A stretch of DNA of 62,145 bases from CAYUVA01 sp964448115 [NCBI: uncultured bacterium] (GTDB lineage: Bacteria > CAYUVA01), in the NCBI GenBank assembly GCA_964448115.1, contig CAYUVA010000023.1, positions 1-62,145 on the forward strand, given 5' to 3'. This document shows positions 44,796 to 54,200 of the stretch, one piece after another (position 1 is the first letter of the stretch; each line of letters opens with the position of its first letter). The translations under genes and the position numbers were made by a program. The notes under the pieces are model-generated. The model searched no databases. It was not told where the DNA came from and worked only from the letters and a program-made list of their open reading frames with translations.

Positions 44796-45387
44796 ACTCT
44801 CAAAGATAATTATACTCGTCTTAGCCATACCAATCTTATGTATAGGAGACAATGCAGAGTATGCCTATGCCCAAGATGAAAAGCCATCTGATGAGAAACT
44901 CAAGGAGATAAATGGCTATATCGATACAATGATTCAAGCCATTGAGCAGAATAACACCCCGATGAGAAATCGCATGTTCATCAAGCTCCGAGTGGTCGGT
45001 AACCAAGCTGTACCAGCGCTGCTTGAGCGATTGGAGGAAAAGCAAAAACCAGGCGTAAAGGAATACATCGCATTTACCCTCGGCTGGCTTAATGACCCCA
45101 AGGCGCAACCAGCTTTAATCAAGATGCTCAAAGAGGGTAACAACACGGAGATTATAGCTGCTGCCAAGGCACTGGGACAGATGCAAGCCACCCAAGCGAC
45201 AGATTTATTGATAGATAAGCTGCAACATAAAGATCCCAAGATCCGAAGAGAGATGGCTTACGCACTCGGCTTGATGCGGGACAAGAAAGCGTTCGAGCCT
45301 CTTAAAAAACTTATACAAGGGGATGAGGATGAGCTTGTGCGCTTCTTCGCAAAGGATGCAATCGAGCGCATCGAGACCGGCTGGTAA
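44785..45387 (+). CDS. Exported HEAT-repeat protein
   Basis: I start at ATG 44785 after GCAAGGAG; the frame is open further upstream but that part is inside the previous gene. The 200-residue product has a signal peptide (hydrophobic I-I-I-L-V-L-A-I-P-I-L, cleavage probably near Y-A-Y-A-Q). The rest is HEAT/PBS-lyase-like repeats: A-V-P-A-L-L-E-R-L, A-Q-P-A-L-I-K-M-L, A-A-A-K-A-L-G-Q-M, I-R-R-E-M-A-Y-A-L-G-L-M. It is a likely periplasmic scaffold or adaptor. Confidence 0.82.
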   Translation: MVNKLSKIIILVLAIPILCIGDNAEYAYAQDEKPSDEKLKEINGYIDTMIQAIEQNNTPMRNRMFIKLRVVGNQAVPALLERLEEKQKPGVKEYIAFTLGWLNDPKAQPALIKMLKEGNNTEIIAAAKALGQMQATQATDLLIDKLQHKDPKIRREMAYALGLMRDKKAFEPLKKLIQGDEDELVRFFAKDAIERIETGW

Positions 45388-45472
45388 CCGTTTGACCGTA
45401 TTATTGCAGGTTCAACTTGGAGAAGATATGGCATGAATCATGTAAAAAGATATCCTTTACAACAGCAACGAG

Positions 45473-46594
45473 TTACCTGGTTTTATTTAATATGCCTTCA
45501 AAAATCTCTTCTGCTATCATTATGTGCCCCTGACGATTGGGGTGCACATCATCCAGCAAAATCGACTCCAACCGATTCTTAGTCCCTGTTTCAACAGGGC
45601 TTAGGCGATCGAGCAGTTCACTCCGAAGGTCGATATAGATACCGTCGAAGCTGCGGTTTATCTCTGAAAATAAAGGATTGATGTAATTGTAGATACCATC
45701 ATGGAAGCAAATATTACAGATGACGGTCTCCTTACCTTTTGCCTTCATGTCGGATGCGATCTCCAGGTGCCCCCTAACGAACTCTTCAGCCGAGGTTCGT
45801 AGAGGAAGCTCATTGGGGTTCGAGGCTGCACGGTTGCTATGCAAGCCCCCTTTTATTCGCAATAGCAGGTATTTTAACAGCTTGTAGCACTCAAATCTCC
45901 CAAGCGTAAAGGTCAATCCCCCAATTATCGTGCTGTTATAGCGCATTATCTGGTCATCCGAGCGCCCCATGGCGTACCAGTCATTGTCTCCGAAGGCTAG
46001 AATCACCATATCAGGCTCAAAGGATCGAGCTACCCTGCGATAGAACTCCAAGCCCTGGCGCAGGCTGTATCCAGGCACACCGCAATTGATGACCTCGTAA
46101 TGTCCTGACTCCCTTTGGTTGAGCATCTGTTCCAATCGTTGCGGAAAGGGATCGATGCGCCTGATGTTGTATCCGAAGCCGAAGGTGCAGGAATCCCCCA
46201 GGCACATTATCCGATAGATGCCCTCTGGTTTGCTGCGAGTGATCTCCTTGTTGCGAAAGCCATGAGAGTTGGTCTTCACATCATGAACTGGGCTTTTTAC
46301 CGACTTTGGCATCGGGGGCAGGCGATAGTTCTCCTTGAGCCGCCAAAGAAGAAATCGATCCGGCTTGAAGATGAAATATGCCTTTTTGCTTGGATGCACA
46401 AAGAGATTAGCGCCCATGACGCTGCCGGAGATGAACTCATCGCTTGCCCTCAGATCGCCCCTAAAAGGGACTTGTTGATAAAAGCCGAGATACACCAGGC
46501 GAAGAGCAACTTCGAGCACGACTAGGCATACAACCACTATGAGAATGCCTGCCAACGAGGAGGTGATTTTTAGAGTATGACCAGATGGTAGCAA
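45473..46594 (-). CDS. Membrane-anchored SGNH/GDSL hydrolase
   Basis: The 373-residue protein has one N-terminal transmembrane helix (about 12-33), then an SGNH hydrolase fold: block I G-D-S-C-T-F-G at 133-139 (nucleophile Ser), block III G-D-N-D-W, and block V D-D-V-H-P-N-R-Q-G-H (Asp-His pair). Homologues act as esterases or O-acetyl transferases/deacetylases on envelope polysaccharides. The frame starts with TTG at 46594 without a clear ribosome site, so the exact start is uncertain. Confidence 0.85.
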   Translation of the reverse strand: MLPSGHTLKITSSLAGILIVVVCLVVLEVALRLVYLGFYQQVPFRGDLRASDEFISGSVMGANLFVHPSKKAYFIFKPDRFLLWRLKENYRLPPMPKSVKSPVHDVKTNSHGFRNKEITRSKPEGIYRIMCLGDSCTFGFGYNIRRIDPFPQRLEQMLNQRESGHYEVINCGVPGYSLRQGLEFYRRVARSFEPDMVILAFGDNDWYAMGRSDDQIMRYNSTIIGGLTFTLGRFECYKLLKYLLLRIKGGLHSNRAASNPNELPLRTSAEEFVRGHLEIASDMKAKGKETVICNICFHDGIYNYINPLFSEINRSFDGIYIDLRSELLDRLSPVETGTKNRLESILLDDVHPNRQGHIMIAEEIFEGILNKTR

Positions 46595-46612
46595 TTTTAT
46601 GTTGCGAGGTAG

Positions 46613-47044
46613 TTATGCCTTGATCTTTTCAGGTTTTTTGGATGTTTTCTTGGTCTTTTTCTTCTTTGGTTGCCTTGTATCAGAGTTTGTTCCCTTAATA
46701 TGACCTAGTGCATAAGAGATTAGCGAAACCAGTAACTGGTTGAGGCTCACCTCCTGTAGCTCGGCCAGGTAGGCACAATCTCTATGCAGCCAGGTCGGCA
46801 TCCTAAGCACCAGTTTCCCAGAGTATTCTGGCGATAGCACCGTCGGCTTGGGGAGCTCCTTGCCCAGCTTTTCCAGAGCACCAAGATAAGAGCCTAGAGC
46901 ATCATCGATGTTTCCTATTGCCTCCTCAAGCGTATCACCGTGCGTATTACAACCCGGCAGGTCAGGCCAGATAATGTGATATCCATCTTCATCCATTACA
47001 ACGATGAATGGATACTCGTGATTCCTATTCATATCTTCTTTCAT
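46613..47044 (-). CDS. hicB: HicB antitoxin
   Basis: I start at the ATG 47044, 8 nt after AGGA at the end of hicA, giving 143 residues. The N-terminal HicB fold is clear: Y-P-F-I-V-V-M-D-E-D-G-Y-H-I-I-W-P-D-L-P-G-C, H-G-D-T-L-E-E-A-I-G-N. A ribbon-helix-helix-like DNA-binding segment follows (L-V-L-R-M-P-T-W-L-H-R ... S-L-N-Q-L-L-V-S-L-I-S-Y-A-L). The tail is an unusual Lys-rich stretch (K-K-K-K-T-K-K-T-S-K-K). It should bind HicA and repress the operon. Confidence 0.93.
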   Translation of the reverse strand: MKEDMNRNHEYPFIVVMDEDGYHIIWPDLPGCNTHGDTLEEAIGNIDDALGSYLGALEKLGKELPKPTVLSPEYSGKLVLRMPTWLHRDCAYLAELQEVSLNQLLVSLISYALGHIKGTNSDTRQPKKKKTKKTSKKPEKIKA

Positions 47045-47045
47045 A

Positions 47046-47300
47046 TCATTTTTCCTGTTGGAGATTATCAATAATTACAGCGATTTTTTTAGCATCCCAG
47101 CGATTTATCGAAGAATCTTTTCTATGCTGCTTGACCACTGTGATCTCGACTCTATGAATCGCGTTGTAAAAGGTATAATGACTACCTCTGATATTGACGC
47201 ACGCAAAACCATAGTAATCAAGTATCGCCATCACCTCGCTCCATTGTAGCGTCTGCGGGCGATCCTTCAGCTTCTTTACCAGCTTTTCAATCCGGCTCAT
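47046..47300 (-). CDS. hicA: HicA mRNA interferase toxin
   Basis: The 84-residue protein has the double-stranded-RNA-binding-like HicA fold with the catalytic His in N-I-R-G-S-H-Y-T-F-Y and the typical W-S-E-V-M-A-I-L-D-Y-Y-G-F start. HicA toxins cut mRNA when not bound by HicB. It is upstream of hicB in the same transcript and has a well-formed promoter at 47319-47347. Confidence 0.92.
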   Translation of the reverse strand: MSRIEKLVKKLKDRPQTLQWSEVMAILDYYGFACVNIRGSHYTFYNAIHRVEITVVKQHRKDSSINRWDAKKIAVIIDNLQQEK

Positions 47301-47318
47301 TTGCCTTGCATGATATTA

Positions 47319-47347
47319 TATATAGTACTATTTAACTACTTTGTCAA
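47319..47347 (-). promoter_or_regulatory. Promoter of hicAB
   Basis: On the minus strand TTGACA (47347-47342), 17-nt spacer, TATATA (47324-47319), about 20 bp before the hicA ATG. The -10 region is extended by TAATAT. Confidence 0.7.
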
Positions 47348-47376
47348 GTGCCAATTTGCATTTTTGTAAGCTTTTT

Positions 47377-48411
47377 TTAAGCATCAAGTAACTCCATCAG
47401 ATTCTCAGCCAACTCCAGGCCGGTAAATGACTCCCGGCAATCGGGCTTTTCGCAGGTGCGCTTGTAGCAGGGGCTGCAACCAGGATTTTTATATATGACC
47501 CGATGCTGCTCTCCCCAAGGACCATTCCAGAGCGGGGATGATGGACCAAATAGCGCCAAGCAAGGCACCCCTAAAGCCGAGGCTATGTGCATCGGACCCG
47601 TATCTGGGGCGATAAAGACATCGAACCTGCGTATCAGCGAATAAAGCTGGCTCAAAGATGTGCGCGGGGAGAGGACAGCCCTTCTACCTAATAGATCGTT
47701 CAGCCTCTCCACCCTGGCTCTTTCTGGTGGCGTCCAAAGCAATACCGGCACGATTTTTTCGCTGATAACCTCACGCAGGGCTGCTGCATAAGTCTCCACC
47801 GGTATGAGCTTTGTCTCCCAGGCAGCGGCTGCTTGCACGCCGATGACACGCTTGCCGACAAGCCCCTCCTTCTTCCAGAAGCTCTCCGTCGATGCCTCAG
47901 CCAACGGATCCACGGGGATATCGAAGCAGACGTTCGGCGAGACGATGCCAAGCGGGCTCAGCAAACGAAGGTTCTTCTCGATGACATGGCTATCTCGTGG
48001 CGGATAGACATGGTAGTTGTTCAGGTGGCAGCTTACGGCTTCTCGGCACGAGTCCCGCTCAAATCCGATGCGTAGCCTTGCCCCGCTGAGCCATGCAATG
48101 GATGCGCTTTTGATTAAACCCTGGGGATCGATTGTTATATCAGGATTGAAATCACGCAATACACGAACCGATGCGCCAATATCCTTGATGACTGGCAATA
48201 GTTTTCTTTTCTTTAGATCATAGCGCCATTGTTTAGTATCCAGGGCGATCACACGGTCGATGTTCTTATGTCCTCGAATTAACGGCTCAAAGCGTTTTTC
48301 CACCGCCCAGGCTATCTTTGCATCAGAAAAGCCCCGGCGCAGCGGATGCAACAAGGGCAATGACAGGATGATATCCCCAAGTGAAGAAAGCCTGACTATG
48401 AGAATGTTCAA
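47377..48411 (-). CDS. GT9 heptosyltransferase-like glycosyltransferase
   Basis: The 344-residue GT-B enzyme is of family 9 (WaaC/WaaF/RfaF): I-L-I-V-R-L-S-S-L-G-D-I-I-L-S-L-P at 3-19 and, near the C terminus, F-I-A-P-D-T-G-P-M-H-I-A-S-A-L-G-V-P with F-G-P-S-S-P. It transfers ADP-heptose or a similar sugar to lipid A core. It overlaps the upstream nucleotidyltransferase gene by 4 nt, so the two belong to one pathway. Confidence 0.93.
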   Translation of the reverse strand: MNILIVRLSSLGDIILSLPLLHPLRRGFSDAKIAWAVEKRFEPLIRGHKNIDRVIALDTKQWRYDLKKRKLLPVIKDIGASVRVLRDFNPDITIDPQGLIKSASIAWLSGARLRIGFERDSCREAVSCHLNNYHVYPPRDSHVIEKNLRLLSPLGIVSPNVCFDIPVDPLAEASTESFWKKEGLVGKRVIGVQAAAAWETKLIPVETYAAALREVISEKIVPVLLWTPPERARVERLNDLLGRRAVLSPRTSLSQLYSLIRRFDVFIAPDTGPMHIASALGVPCLALFGPSSPLWNGPWGEQHRVIYKNPGCSPCYKRTCEKPDCRESFTGLELAENLMELLDA

Positions 48412-48893
48412 GAACTGTTCCCCCGGCTCTCGGATAATCTTAATACTCGCTGCCTGGCAAGTAGCTCATTTAAATGGTTTTTTACTTTATAAAGGCTGAT
48501 TGATTTTTCCCCAAGAGCCAAAGCCAACCCGCCCGGATCATTACCTGGAAGGCGCACAGTGATATCTTGCATGGCAGATAGCTTATCCAAGTGCTTCAGT
48601 TCATCTAAAAGCACTGCCATATCGACAACCTCAAGGTAGCCTACCAGCTCCATGCGATCTGCCTCTGATAAGATCGGTTCATAGCCATCAAGCAGCGATC
48701 TTCCCAGCTTGGAGCTATACACGAGGACGAACAGGTAGTCCCCAAGCGCCTTGCATTCTTCGAGGTATTCCAGATGGGTAATGTTGAGTATATCGAATGC
48801 GCCAAGTGCTATGCAGACTTTGCTGCCTTGCTGCGCTAGTTGGCTTACCTGTTCGAGTGCTTGTTCTATCGATTTAGTTTTTTGTTCGGACAA
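48408..48893 (-). CDS. HldE/RfaE-C-like nucleotidyltransferase with altered HxGH motif
   Basis: The 161-residue protein aligns with the cytidylyltransferase domain of HldE/RfaE: G-A-F-D-I-L-N-I-T-H-L-E-Y-L at 31-44, L-G-D-Y-L-F-V-L-V, R-M-E-L-V-G-Y-L-E-V-V-D. In active enzymes the third segment is D-I-L-H-x-G-H; here it is N37-I-T-H40, with the first His and the Gly replaced. The S-D-x-S-x-x-R loop is also changed (V-Y-S-S-K-L). It may be inactive or use a different substrate. It overlaps the GT9 gene. Confidence 0.8.
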   Translation of the reverse strand: MSEQKTKSIEQALEQVSQLAQQGSKVCIALGAFDILNITHLEYLEECKALGDYLFVLVYSSKLGRSLLDGYEPILSEADRMELVGYLEVVDMAVLLDELKHLDKLSAMQDITVRLPGNDPGGLALALGEKSISLYKVKNHLNELLARQRVLRLSESRGNSS

Positions 48894-48910
48894 AGGGCTT
48901 GCTCGCGAGA

Positions 48911-50602
48911 TTAGATTTCCGGTGGGATTTTGACACCTTTTTGCGCAGCGACCCTTCTAGCTAGTTCGTACCCGGCATCCGCGTGTCGAGCTATGCCCAT
49001 TCCTGGGTCTGTAGTGAGCACCCTCCTGAGCCTTTCTTCGCGCTTGTTGGTGCCGTCTGCGACGATGACCACCCCGGCGTGAAGCGCATTGCCGATGCCG
49101 ACTCCGCCGCCATTGTGGAAGCTGACCCAGCTAGCGCCGTTCACCGCATTTACCGCGAAGTTGAGCAGCGGCCAGTCAGCCACAGCATCGGAGCCATCGA
49201 GCATCCCCTCGGTCTCCCGGTTGGGCGATGCCACGGAGCCGGTGTCGAGATGATCCCTGCCGATGACGATTGGTGCTTTGACCTTGCCTTGAGCAATAAG
49301 CCTGTTTATCTCCATGCCGAATTTCGCCCTATCGCCGTATCCGAGCCAGCAGACCCTGGTCGGCAAGCCAATAAACGGCACTCGTTCGCTGGCAAGCCTT
49401 ATCCAGCGCGCTAATGCCTCATCCTGTGGAAATACCTCGAGCAATCTTTTATCAATGGTGTGGATATCAGCAGGATCGCCAGACAGTGCAGCCCAGCGAA
49501 ATGGTCCCTTGCCCCGGCAGAAAAGGGGACGGATGTAGGCAGGGACGAAGCCGGGGAACCTGAACTGACCATCATCCCTGCGGACATTCAATCCACCAAG
49601 CTCCGCTTGTGCTCGTATATTATTGCCGTAATCGAAGACCACAGCTCCCTTTTGCTGCATGGCTTGCATAGCATCGACATGTTTGACTATCGACTCCAGG
49701 GAGAGCTTTTTATATTGCTCTATATCCTTTTCTCGCAGCCCATCCAGCCAATTAAGGTCGCCGATAGGCACATAGCTCGACAGGTCGTGCGCCGAGGTCT
49801 GATCGGTAACGATATCAGGTATCCTGTCCATCTTGACCAGGGCGGGGTATATCTCGGCGGCGTTTCCGACCAGCCCGACGCTCAATCCGACCTTGCGTTT
49901 AGTGGCATCATCTATCCAGCGCAGAGCCTCATCGAGCTTATATGTCATCTTGTCGCAGAAACCCTCGTCAACCTTGCGTTTGATCCGTTCGGGTCTCACC
50001 TCTACCACCAGTATGGCAGCATCGTTCATAGCGCCCGCCATTGGTTGCGCTCCGCTCATGGCGCCCATGCCGGCGGTTAGGATGAACTTGCCGGCAAGCG
50101 AGCTGGTTGCAAAGTCCTTCTTTCCGACGGCGGCGAATGTCTCATAAGTGCCCTGCAAGATCCCTTGCGTGCCTATGTATATCCAGCTTCCTGCGGTCAT
50201 CTGCCCGTACATCATCAGCCCCTGTCGGTCAAGCTCATCGAAGTAATCCTGGGTTGACCATTTGGGCACCAGGTTGGAGTTGGCAATGATAACGCGCGGG
50301 GCTTCGGGGTGGGTGGGGGCGATATAGACCGGTTTTCCCGACTGTACGCAGAGGGTCTCGTCCTCGCTGAGGGACTTTAGCGCATCCAGAATCCGACGGT
50401 ATTCCTTCCAGTTGCGCGCAGCCCTGCCGCTTCCGCCGTAAACGATAAGCTCATCAGCATTCAGCGCTACATCGGGATCTAGGTTGTTCATCAGCATCCG
50501 CATGGCAGCCTCGGCATCCCAGTTCTTGCAAGCGGTCAGCGAGCTGCCCACCGGCGACTTGATCGACTCCTTTGGCTTGTATTCGTAGTACATCGGTCGC
50601 AT
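48911..50602 (-). CDS. hutU: Urocanate hydratase
   Basis: The 563-residue NAD-dependent enzyme converts urocanate to imidazolone propionate in histidine degradation. Landmarks: [38 protein letters not shown], the active-site region [21 protein letters not shown], and H-N-G-G-G-V-G-I-G. Length is normal. No hutH, hutI or hutG is nearby, so the pathway, if complete, is dispersed. Confidence 0.97.
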   Translation of the reverse strand: MRPMYYEYKPKESIKSPVGSSLTACKNWDAEAAMRMLMNNLDPDVALNADELIVYGGSGRAARNWKEYRRILDALKSLSEDETLCVQSGKPVYIAPTHPEAPRVIIANSNLVPKWSTQDYFDELDRQGLMMYGQMTAGSWIYIGTQGILQGTYETFAAVGKKDFATSSLAGKFILTAGMGAMSGAQPMAGAMNDAAILVVEVRPERIKRKVDEGFCDKMTYKLDEALRWIDDATKRKVGLSVGLVGNAAEIYPALVKMDRIPDIVTDQTSAHDLSSYVPIGDLNWLDGLREKDIEQYKKLSLESIVKHVDAMQAMQQKGAVVFDYGNNIRAQAELGGLNVRRDDGQFRFPGFVPAYIRPLFCRGKGPFRWAALSGDPADIHTIDKRLLEVFPQDEALARWIRLASERVPFIGLPTRVCWLGYGDRAKFGMEINRLIAQGKVKAPIVIGRDHLDTGSVASPNRETEGMLDGSDAVADWPLLNFAVNAVNGASWVSFHNGGGVGIGNALHAGVVIVADGTNKREERLRRVLTTDPGMGIARHADAGYELARRVAAQKGVKIPPEI

Positions 50603-50608
50603 ATCGTA

Positions 50609-50959
50609 TTACCTCGCATCTTTTTCTAGCTTTAATAGTATTTCTTGTATTTTAGGTCTTATCTCGGGAAGATTTATCGTTATAGCATCCCAGATCATAT
50701 TATCGTCGATACCCCAATAAAAATGAATGATTCTATCCCTCATACCAGCTATTTTTTTCCAGGGGATGTCTTGGTAATTGTCCTTAAATTCTTTGGGAAT
50801 TTTCTTAATTGCCTCTCCAATGATTTCTAAATTGAAATATATGGATTGCTTAGTCTTTAGATCATTTTTAAACTCTTCCTTATCCATTCCTTTGATAAAT
50901 TCCTGTACAGTGTCAATAGCCAAAAGTATATCCTTAAAGTAGATTTTAATATTTCTCAC
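50609..50959 (-). CDS. hepT: HepT-like RNase toxin (DUF86)
   Basis: The 116-residue helical protein has the HEPN signature R-x4-H-x-Y as R-D-R-I-I-H-F-Y near residue 77-84, the catalytic site of MNT-HEPN toxins. The start is GTG at 50959, overlapping the mntA stop (GTGA). HepT is neutralised in homologues by AMPylation by MntA. Confidence 0.92.
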   Translation of the reverse strand: MRNIKIYFKDILLAIDTVQEFIKGMDKEEFKNDLKTKQSIYFNLEIIGEAIKKIPKEFKDNYQDIPWKKIAGMRDRIIHFYWGIDDNMIWDAITINLPEIRPKIQEILLKLEKDAR

Positions 50960-51255
50960 AAGTATAATGCCTCGCTAAGGATATTTTCTTTAAGCTCTTC
51001 TCGTATATTCTTTTGAGGAATTACATCGACCTTGCAGCCGAAGTGTTCCTCCAGGTCCGCGGCTATTCCGCAAAGATCGAACAAGCTAGCGCCTTGGTGG
51101 ATCTCTATCAGCACATCGAGGTCGCTCTGCTTGCTTTGCTCTCCACGCACAACCGAACCGAAGACGCCGAGTATGCTTATCTTGTATTTTTCCTTAGCGT
51201 CCTTGTTGAACTCCCGCAGCTCATCAAGGATCTGTTCTAAAGACATCCTCAGCAT
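50956..51255 (-). CDS. mntA: MntA-type nucleotidyltransferase antitoxin
   Basis: The minimal nucleotidyltransferase motif G-S-V-V-R-G-E-Q-S-K-Q-S-D-L-D-V-L-I-E is complete, with the third acidic residue in C-K-V-D-V-I. The frame is open up to 51294, but that extra part (R-L-F-N-H-K-G-T-K-N-K) is translated dispersed repeat, so I begin at ATG 51255 (99 residues) or 51246. It is followed by hepT with a 4-nt overlap. Confidence 0.9.
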   Translation of the reverse strand: MLRMSLEQILDELREFNKDAKEKYKISILGVFGSVVRGEQSKQSDLDVLIEIHQGASLFDLCGIAADLEEHFGCKVDVIPQKNIREELKENILSEALYL

Positions 51256-51258
51256 CGA

Positions 51259-51292
51259 TTTGTTCTTTGTGCCTTTGTGGTTAAAAAGCCTC
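51259..51292 (-). repeat. Dispersed AACCACAAAGGCACAAAG repeat, copy 4
   Basis: On the minus strand the sequence is GAGGCTTTTTAACCACAAAG followed by GCACAAAGAACAAA, the cleanest copy. It lies between the giant surface-protein gene and mntA and supplies a spurious N-terminal extension to mntA. Confidence 0.75.
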
Positions 51293-51296
51293 AAGC

Positions 51297-54200
51297 CTAT
51301 TGCACAATTGTCAGGTATGGCCAGATGAGGCTCGAGTTGCCGCTATGATCCACCGCCTCTAGCTCGAGCAGGTATGTGCCGGCTGTGCCCTCCAAGCCCC
51401 CAGCGGGCAGATCGATCTTCAAGCCGAACACGCAGTCGCCAGCGCCGAAATCATTGTTCATCCCATTATCTAATAGCCTCAAGCCAGTATCCATCTGCCC
51501 GAACAGAACTCGAACCTCCTTGACATCGCTACAGCCATCCGCATCGGTGATATAAGCCAGCAATGTGAATGTGCCGCCGGTAAGCTCATATATCTCGGTG
51601 AAGTAATAACCACCCAGGGCGACTGCCGGGATGCCGGAGCCTTTGGAATAGCCATGAATCAACATCCTGCTAAGTAACCGCCAGTCGTCAATGGTATCCT
51701 CGGCGGGCAGAGAATAAGTCGTGTAAGCCTCCTCTTCGCCACTTAGGATGCTGAGGTATGGCCAAAGGGTGCTTTGGTCGTTAGCCTCGTTGAATGCTTT
51801 AAGCTCGAGCAGATACTGTCCAGGGGGCGCGCCAGAGCCTATGTCGGCATCGAAGGTAAATATCCCGACCACCGGATCAGTCCTGGTCAAGGTGATGCCA
51901 GTCGGAGCGCCGCTAAAGTACATATCGACCTTGTCGATGCGGTATCCCTTCAGATCAGATGCCCAGGCGAGCATGGACAGGTGTCCCCCAGTGGAGGTGC
52001 TAATCTGGGTGTTCATATAACCAGCTAGCAGAATAAATGGCTTGCCGAAGGGCGTACTAGTCGGAGTCTCGGTCGGAGTCGGCGATCGGGTAATGGTCGA
52101 TGTCGGGGTGGCGGTCTCGGTCTTTGTAGGAGTCGAGGTGGGCACTGTGGGGGTGCTAGACGGAGTAAAGGTCGCCGTGGATGTAGGCACGATGGTCGGG
52201 GTTGAGGTGCTGGTCGGGGTTGCCGACGGTAGGCTGGTCGGGGTCCTGGTCGGGGTGGCGGTCGGCAATCCAGTCGGGGTGTTGGTCGGAGTCGGTCGAT
52301 AGATTATCATCGCATCCGGCACAGCCGGCGGAGATTCCTCGTTGCCTACATTATCGTAGCCTAGGGAGTAAAACTCGTAGGTGCCATAATTGCTGTGATC
52401 ATCAACATAAAATGTTACCGGGCTTACCGTGTAGATGCCTGGATAGGCGACCCAATACGAGGCTGCGTAGTTGTAGTAAACCTTGATATGGCTGAAGCCG
52501 GAGCCTTCCTCGCTCCACTGGAAGGGAAGCTCGATCACCGGTTCATAAGTATATTCGGGCAGGCTCGATATACTGGTATCGGGCGCGCTGGCATCCTGAG
52601 TGGAGCTTACGATATTGGACCAATCACTTCGAGCATCCGAGGCGTTGCGAGCCTTGACCCTGGCATAATATGTGCCTCCGTCGCTTAGTCCGCAGAATTG
52701 ATGATAGACCTGGGCAATCCAGCCACTGTCATCGAAAATGACCGTGAAGTTTGAATCAAAGGCGGTCTGCACAAGATACTCTACCGCTCCGCTTTCGCTC
52801 TCATCGCTCCAGTAGAATGTATTGCAGATACCCTTAGTGAATGGAGGTTCATCTTGCATCACCGGTATGTTCGGTGCGGTCGGGGTGCTGGTGGGGGTCA
52901 TGCTAGGGGTGGTGGTAAGAGTTGCGGTCGGAGTGGTCGATGGTGTTGATGATGGCGTCGCCGTAGCGGTTGGAGTCATGGTTGGAGTCATGGTGGCAGT
53001 GGGGGTCTGAGTCGCTGTCTGCGATGGGGTTAGGGTTGGTGTCATGCTCGGTGTCGGCGTGCTAGTTGGGATGACGGTCGGTGAGGCTGTTGCGGTGCAT
53101 GTCGGCGTCCTGGTCGGTGTCGGTGTCCTGGTAGGGGACCCGGTGCAGGTCGAGGTCGGCAGCATGGTGGCGGTTCCTGTCGGGGTGAGCGTTGCGGTTG
53201 ATGTTGGCAAAGGAGTATGCGTCGATGTCGGCGAGTAGGTCGGCGTGTTGCTCGGAGATGCGGTTGCGGTCGTGGTCGGGCTGAAGGTCGGCGTATTGGT
53301 AGCCGTTGGAGTACGAGTTACCGTCGGCGTATTGGTGGGCACAATGGTAGGTGTATTGGTAGGCGTGCGGCTCGGCTTTATAGTAGGAGTGGAGGTCGGC
53401 GTGGTGGTTGGCGTATCGGTCGGGGTGTGGGTTGCGGTCGGCGTGGCAGTCAGCTCCAGCACCTGCACATCATAATAAACATCATGCCCCCAGGAACCAT
53501 CCTGCGACTCAACCAACAGGTAGTAAGTGCCACTGATGGGGGCGAAATGGCTCACCTTGGAGGATTTATCTCCAGCCATAACATCGTTGTTATCAGCAAC
53601 TAAGACCATGCCTGGATTATAAAGATAAAGATGCGTGTCTGTAATCGGGCTTAAGCCGGAGGTCCAGACATCATATACCTTTCTTGATATCCCATCGAAG
53701 TAGTGCCAATCCTTATCCGGCTCGGCGCCTATTGGTGGGCAGAAGTAATGATGCGCCAAGGTGCCATCGGTCGATATCCATTTAGCAGTCTGGAATGTAT
53801 TATCCAATTCCCAGGTATCATCGTTGGAGCAAGGAGTACCAGTCGGTGTTACCGTTGGTGTAAAAGTAGGTGTAGTAGTCGGGGTGTTGGTCGGGGTATC
53901 GGTCCATGTCGATGTCGGTGTTTGGGTTATTGTCGGTGTTTTGGTGCTCGAAGGCGTCATGGATGGGGTTGAGGTCTCCGTAGCGGTTGGCGTTGCTGAT
54001 GGAGTGCTGCTCGGGGTGGTAGTCGGCGTGCTCGATGGTGCTGCGGTCGCTGTGCTGGTTGGTGTGTTGGTTGCGGTTGGGGTTTTGGTTATTGTCATGG
54101 TCGGTGTCAGGCTAGGGGTAAGGGTGGGGCTGCTGGTTGCAATGTCGGTCGGGGTAGAGCTAGGTGTCAAGGTCGGTGTGTTGGTGGTTGTTGGGGTATT

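Noticed and set aside
49460-50080. 206-codon plus-strand open frame
   Set aside because: It is antisense to hutU, a clear full-length gene.
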